From Deuterostichococcus epilithicus (taxonomy: Eukaryota; Chlorophyta; Trebouxiophyceae; Prasiolales; Stichococcaceae): DNA of 64,000 bases. A program made the position numbers and the translations under genes. Shown here piece by piece: positions 59,360 through 64,000 of the stretch; positions within the stretch are counted from its first letter, which is position 1; every line of letters starts with the position of its first letter. Where the stretch lies: NCBI GenBank assembly GCA_033439295.1, contig JAVTLE010000005.1, positions 1,166,501 through 1,230,500 on the forward strand. The letters run 5' to 3'. The notes under the pieces were generated by a model. The model saw only the letters and a program-made list of their open reading frames with translations, made no database searches and had not been told where the DNA came from.

Positions 59360-60075
59360 GCCTCAACAGAGGCTGCAGGCAGACAGCGGAAGGTCGTGGG
59401 ATTGGTTGTAGCATGGCAGGGTCTGCTGGTAGGCAGTGCGCCGGATGCGACATCTGCACAATCAATGCCGTGGCTGTTCACGAGTGGACTGTAAAGCACA
59501 CCTTCGGGACAGACGAAACAACACCAAGGCTACATGCTCGAACGGCAACATGCAGGATTTTGAATTTGCGCGTCTAATTCATAAGGGAAATGAAATCGCT
59601 TGTCCCAGCTCCTCCAGCTGCTGGCATCCTATCACATTGAACCATTCGCAACAGTGGATTCGTCTGCAACAGTGAACTCACATATCGTCCCGGCGGCGAC
59701 CGGTCGGCTGAAGTTTTGGCAGCGTCGTCCTGGTGGCAATCGGCCGGCTGCTGGCCGGCTGCAAATCGGAGGGACTGATGCCAGTCGCTAAACTTCACTG
59801 CCTAACATCAAACGCATCCTTATCAGCATGAATCTATTGGAGCTCAGCCTCCGATGCTGAATCCATGACGCTCATCCCACGCCTGCGGTGGGCAATTCTC
59901 TGCGGTCTCTCACATGGTCTCACAAGCGCACGCCGTGAATAACTCGCAAACGCAACAGGCTGCAAAGTTACAGCTTTTGGTTAGCACCTCTTGCGGTGGC
60001 TCACGCTGGCAGAGGTTGTGAAGCTGATGCCGAGTTTGACGAAGTTCTCGGGCCAAGTCGTCTGAACTCTGTCAG
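59360..60075. other. Convergent 3' region between RPL12 and GPATCH11
   Basis: Two 3' ends. No further coding frame or RNA gene recognised. Confidence 0.6.
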
Positions 60076-61377
60076 TCAGTGGTCATCTTCTGCTGGGCCG
60101 GGGCAGTTCTCGGCCAGGTCGTTGGCGCCGTTATACTGTGCATGGAAACATACAGATGCTCAGGTCCTGTTCAGTTCACACTCCGCTCCAGGTAAGCAGG
60201 TGCGCACACGGAAAGGTGCCTCCCTTCCCCCTTTCCGCTCACCCCACATGTTGCCGCACCTGGGCTCCGCAGAAGAGGCAGTACCAGTGTTGGTCTCGCA
60301 GGTACTGCAGCACGTCTGCCAAGCGCTGCTGCGCAGGCAGTAGCTCCCAAGGGTGCTGCTCTCCTGGCTCGCTGTCGCATGTGGCCTCCGGTTCTGCTGG
60401 TGGCGGCGGCGGCGGCAATGGCCACATGTGATGCCGCGGGATGCCGCTCCGCTCGTCAAGCGTCTCCATGGTCTACCGGCAGGCAGGGCACCACTCGTTA
60501 ATAGTCCAGTGCCCAGTGACGCCCTTCGGCATGATTGGCCATAAATGCACGCATGGAACACTTCAAGGGGAATGCACCTTACCTTTCTGGATGTGGCAAT
60601 GTGCCTCTCAGCTGTGGCACTGCTGAACTTCTCAGCGGTCGTCTCTCGGAAGCTGGCATGATACTGCTGGTGTGCTTTGGCCCGCTTCGCCGCTGCAAGC
60701 GGATAGAACGACAGATTGGGATGCGCATATGCACACGACATTGCACCCCGGTTTCAGCAGGAGGCAATCCGCACACACGGCAGGCAATCCAGCCTGCTTA
60801 GCCCCACCTCGTTCCTGCAGCAGCAGCTCTGTCTCTGCCAGGCGCCGCTTGCGATCCTCATCGACGCCCAGGCCAGTGCGCTTGGCCTTCAGCTCGACGT
60901 CCAGCGGCACCGCCCGACCGCCGCCGCTGACACCCAGGCCTTCGCCGTCAGACCAGCCCATGCGCTGCAGCAGCTTGAAACCCCTGCCATGGAAACATGT
61001 AAAGTGAGCGGCGGAAAGCTGCTCCGCCTGCATTGCATCAGTAGTTGACCAAGCGTTTTCCACGTCTCGTGATGCAGCATGGCATCTCTAGGCATGTCTC
61101 ACTTGTTTTCTGCGGGCAGCGCCGTTGCAAGACCCTCACTGCGCAGCTCCGCCATGCCCTTTTGCTTTAGCGGCTTGTTCTGCTGATGCTTGTTTACAAC
61201 GGCTTGCGTGCTGGCAGCGGCTTCCGCTGCATACTGCGACGTGAGCCTCTCCAGTTCGTCATCCGCATCCGCAGCATCCGCACTGCTGGGTGCCGGGGCG
61301 TCGGCTGCGGCGCTGGCACGCCCGGGAAGAGGCAGGGGTTTGAGCTTGCGCGTCCATGGTGCTGGAGCATCAGTCAT
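60076..61377 (-). CDS. GPATCH11: G-patch domain protein GPATCH11 (CCDC75)
   Basis: G-patch proteins activate DEAH-box RNA helicases; GPATCH11 is linked to splicing and centromere or kinetochore roles in animals. Exons 61103-61377, 60808-60983, 60583-60692, 60260-60472 and 60076-60135 join in phase to 277 residues, against about 285 in human. The G-patch is GFKLLQRMGWSDGEGLG followed by GGGRAVPLDVELKAKRTGLG. A basic helical region, SFRETTAEKFSSATAERH, and a Pro-rich stretch lead to the family's C-terminal signature, LADVLQYLRDQHWYCLFCGA and LAENCPGPAEDDH, a short Cys-containing tail resembling a zinc-binding hook. The start at 61377 gives MTDAPAPWTRKLKPL; an ATG at 61461 is also in frame. The gene is divergent from the TPR gene. 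Confidence 0.93.
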
Positions 61378-61861
61378 GTGACTCTGGTGGCCACTGCGGT
61401 GCCGGTGACGAGGTGCACTGCGCTTCAGATGTTCAAGCTTTGACTTCAAGCTTCCGACCAACTGATCCCAGGCAGCTCACGGGCCCGCGTTACTCTGAAC
61501 AGATTGGACAAGATTTGCAAACGTATTGTGGGGCGTTCGGTGCAGCAGACCCCATATTTCATCCAATTTCGTCATTGCAAGATCCAGTGCCTCTTGCTGG
61601 CACGCTCACAAGATGTCCTTTTGCAATTCTGCCTTGAAATCTCAACTCCCAAACCATCGTTCTGTGTCGCTTCACTCGGCCACTGTTTGGCAGGCTCGCA
61701 CTAGGCCCAGCACCTTCTACAGCGCCAACAACCACTGCACCTAGTATATAGCAGGTGCAGCTGAGTAGCAGTCATCGCAAACAATCAGCGCAACCGTTTG
61801 CTTGATGCCAGTGAGCGCCGCGAACGCTAATGCCCACTGAGAATCTAAGCCAGACTTCGTA
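61378..61861. promoter_or_regulatory. Divergent promoter region of GPATCH11 and RGG-TPR genes
   Basis: About 0.5 kb between divergent starts. Contains AT-rich patches near 61740 (CTAGTATATAGC, a possible TATA-like element for the plus-strand gene about 115 bases upstream of its ATG). That assignment is tentative. Confidence 0.4.
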
Positions 61862-63747
61862 ATGGGGCGCCGCGGCGGCGGTCGGGGAGGAGGGCGCGGC
61901 GGCGGGGGCGGCCGCGGCGGCGGCGACGGCGGCGACGGCGGATTCGAAGACCAGTATGGCGCCGCCATGGTGTCACAGGACCGAGACAGCGGTGGCCGCG
62001 GCGGCATGGGCAGGGGCGGCAGCTTCAGCGGCGGCGGCGAGGCGGGCGCGCCAACGAAAGGCCCAGACCTGAAAGGTGGGAGAGAGCCGCGCTCGCCAGG
62101 CGCCATGGGCTTGCTGGCCTCAAAGTCGTGAGACACTGTCGCGGCGTGCCACTGAGGGATTGTGGCCGCGCTGCAGTGACGGCACATGTGCCAGCGTTCC
62201 TGCGCGCACATGCGCACCTGCTGCATGGCAAGGCTCATAAGGAGTCAGAGCCAATCGTCGACCAGGGGCCCGATGACGACAGCGACTTTGAGCGTGACGA
62301 CGGAGTGAGTAGCGTTGCTGCCAACTGCCCAAACCTGCTTTGTTGTAGTCCTGTATCACCTCGAGATGGTAAACAAGACCTGACCCAATGGAGTGGCTCT
62401 GCATCGTAGGGTGCGCTGGCACGTGCCATCGCGGAGAATCCCGCGCTTGCAGCACAGGACACAGCCCTGCAACGACGAGCCGACAAGGCCTGTCACGCTT
62501 TCAACACTTGGTCAAGTGCTTGCATGCGAGGAGGCTCAGCCAAGTGCGTACATAGGCATCCTTTCACTCCTTTGACTACTTTGACTCCGGACCTGTCCTG
62601 CCCTACAGGGCAAGGCCGAGGAGGAAAAGGCAGCAGGAAACAGGGCATTCGGTGCAAAGGAGTATGACAAAGCCGTTGGCCACTTCACGCTGTGCATACG
62701 CCTAGACCCTGAGTGAGCACCGCTGTCTGCGGCAAGCACACCTTGATGACGCTATTAAGACATGAGCAACATCGCTTGCTTCTGTGGCCGGCGCTGAAGT
62801 GACTGGAGGCTGGCGGTCCCTGTGCCGGGGCATGCATCGCGCTCTGCTGCTTGGTCTTAGCAACGGACACTCTGGGTCGCAGGAACGAGGTGTTCCGCAG
62901 CAACCGCTCGGCGGCGCTCATGGCCCTCGGACGGCACCGTGAGGCGCTGGCGGACGGGCGCAAGGCGGTGGAGCTGCGCCCCGCATGGGCCAAGGGCTTC
63001 GCCCGTGTTGGCGCCGCCTTCTTCGCCCTTGAGCAATTCACCGAGGCACCGCCCGCCCATCTTTGGCCGCACAGCGGTCCTGCTGCTGACACGATTCCGT
63101 GCATGCGGGAGAGCATGCGGGAGATGGGGTCCACGCCGCACGCCGCGGCTGCAGAGTTTCTCGTTCTCGGCGCCCACCTGGCATTGTCGGCATAGGCGCT
63201 GAGGCGACAGCGGCGCCTGCGATGGCGGCGCTTGCACCATGGCAAAACGCTATCCAGCACTGACTATTTGCCGTCCATGCTAATATGCGGTCGCAAACTT
63301 GCAAGCCAGAGCTTGCGGCAACCTCTGTGCATATGCATCCGGCGTTACCGGCGGCCAGGCAGCCAAGAGTGAAACCGACACCTGCTGCAGGCGAAGGAAG
63401 CATACAGAAAGGCGCTGGACCTGGAGCCGAACGACGCGCAGCTGCAGGACCTGGTGCACAAGGCGGAGGTGGCGGAACATAAGGCGCTGGACCAGCGCAA
63501 GCACCGGTTTCGGCCGGGCGGGGGTAGCGGCGCGGCAGTGGGCGCGGCTGGTCCTGCACGGAAGAAGGCCCGAGGACCTGATGCGAGCGGTGATGGCAAG
63601 GACAGAGGCGGTGGCGGCAGCAGCGGTGGCAGCAGCAGGCCGAGCGCCGGCAGCAGAGGCGGCGGAGGTGGCGGCACGGTTGGGGCGGCAAAGAGCGGCA
63701 GCAAGGGCGGACGGGGACCGTTGCTGTCCTTTGAGGATGACGAGTGA
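61862..63747 (+). CDS. TPR-domain protein with RGG-rich N terminus
   Basis: Six exons join in phase to 341 residues: 61862-62075, 62195-62304, 62410-62487, 62609-62712, 62883-63045, 63391-63747. The N terminus is MGRRGGGRGGGRGGG with repeated RGG/GGR, typical of RNA-binding low-complexity tails. A short acidic segment with DDDSDFERDDG and a helical ALARAIAENPALAAQDTALQ follow. The TPR block shows KAAGNRAFGAKEYDKAVGHF, FRSNRSAALMALGRHREALA, AWAKGFARVGAAFFALEQF and KEAYRKALDLEPNDAQLQDL, the clamp style of Hsp70/Hsp90 co-chaperones. The C terminus is again Gly/Ser/Arg-rich and ends SFEDDE. Introns after 62487 and 63045 are GC-AG. I do not recognise a specific orthologue; an RNA-linked co-chaperone is an inference. 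Confidence 0.87.
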
Positions 63748-64000
63748 AGCCTACACAGTCTAGATGAACGCCTGTGTTTAATTAATGGCGAGGTGCTCCC
63801 CATCCAATTTGAAAGGGGAGGCTCAGCGGCCCCAATTAAAGGGCTGATATATGACTTCTGGCCCCCAAGCTGACCAATTCGAAAACTGCGAGGTTTGCGT
63901 ATCCAGAAACAGCTTCAAGTCACATTCCTCACCTCTGTGTCACCTTCCGCAAGCGCTTGCAACTCCGCTGGCTGACGAGGTCGTCACCTTGCGCAGCATG
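63748..64000. other. 3' flank of the RGG-TPR gene
   Basis: Presumed 3' UTR and spacer, with a locally AT-rich start (TTTAATTAATGG near 63778). An ATG on the minus strand at 63998-64000 opens a short frame, but nothing supports it as a gene. Confidence 0.5.

Noticed and set aside
62740-62800. Possible box C/D snoRNA (TGATGA ... CTGA) in a TPR-gene intron
   Set aside because: No terminal stem and no C'/D' boxes; two short words at this spacing are expected by chance.
63940-64000. Start of a minus-strand gene at the window edge
   Set aside because: An ATG with about 19 codons is visible, but there is no family match and the sequence ends here.

Overview
This window looks like nuclear DNA of a green alga, probably a trebouxiophyte-type chlorophyte. 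Coding sequence is GC-rich, almost every gene is split into many short exons, and several proteins have their closest recognisable relatives in plants: DEG1 lumen protease, PUS5-type pseudouridine synthase, ADP-glucose pyrophosphorylase, a HOS15/TBL1 protein, and a two-domain TRM140-type methyltransferase. I placed both ends of about 87 introns. In the eleven genes for which I give a full exon list, the exon phases join without a break; only the 5' ends remain uncertain in some.

Layout, left to right: RPN2 proteasome subunit (+, 5' end outside the window); AK6/Fap7 (-); DEG1-type protease (+); divergent SMC ATPase (-, 9.8 kb); PUS5-type pseudouridine synthase (+); RPC4 subunit of RNA polymerase III (-); TRM140-type methyltransferase fused to a FAM86/METTL21-like domain (+); GID4 degron receptor (-); RIC1 Rab-GEF subunit (+, 10.7 kb); AGPase-like protein lacking catalytic residues (+); TBL1/HOS15 WD40 corepressor (-); ribosomal protein RPL12/uL11 (+); GPATCH11 (-); RGG-TPR protein (+). 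Strand alternates at every step except RIC1 to AGPase, so nearly every gene shares a promoter region with one neighbour and a 3' region with the other.

The genes are housekeeping and do not form an operon. Translation and RNA genes are well represented (AK6, PUS5, RPC4, TRM140, RPL12), as is protein turnover (RPN2, GID4, DEG1). No CRISPR array, tRNA, rRNA or intact transposon was seen.

The most unusual signals are in introns. Five introns carry a second, decayed copy of the exon/intron 5' junction that precedes them, and in three of these the two copies flank telomere-like TTTAGGG/TTTTAGGG repeats. About 9 percent of the introns placed have GC-AG ends. The AGPase homologue has lost its nucleotide-binding signature and the catalytic Asp of the GDH motif, and the SMC protein does not match any of SMC1-6 cleanly.
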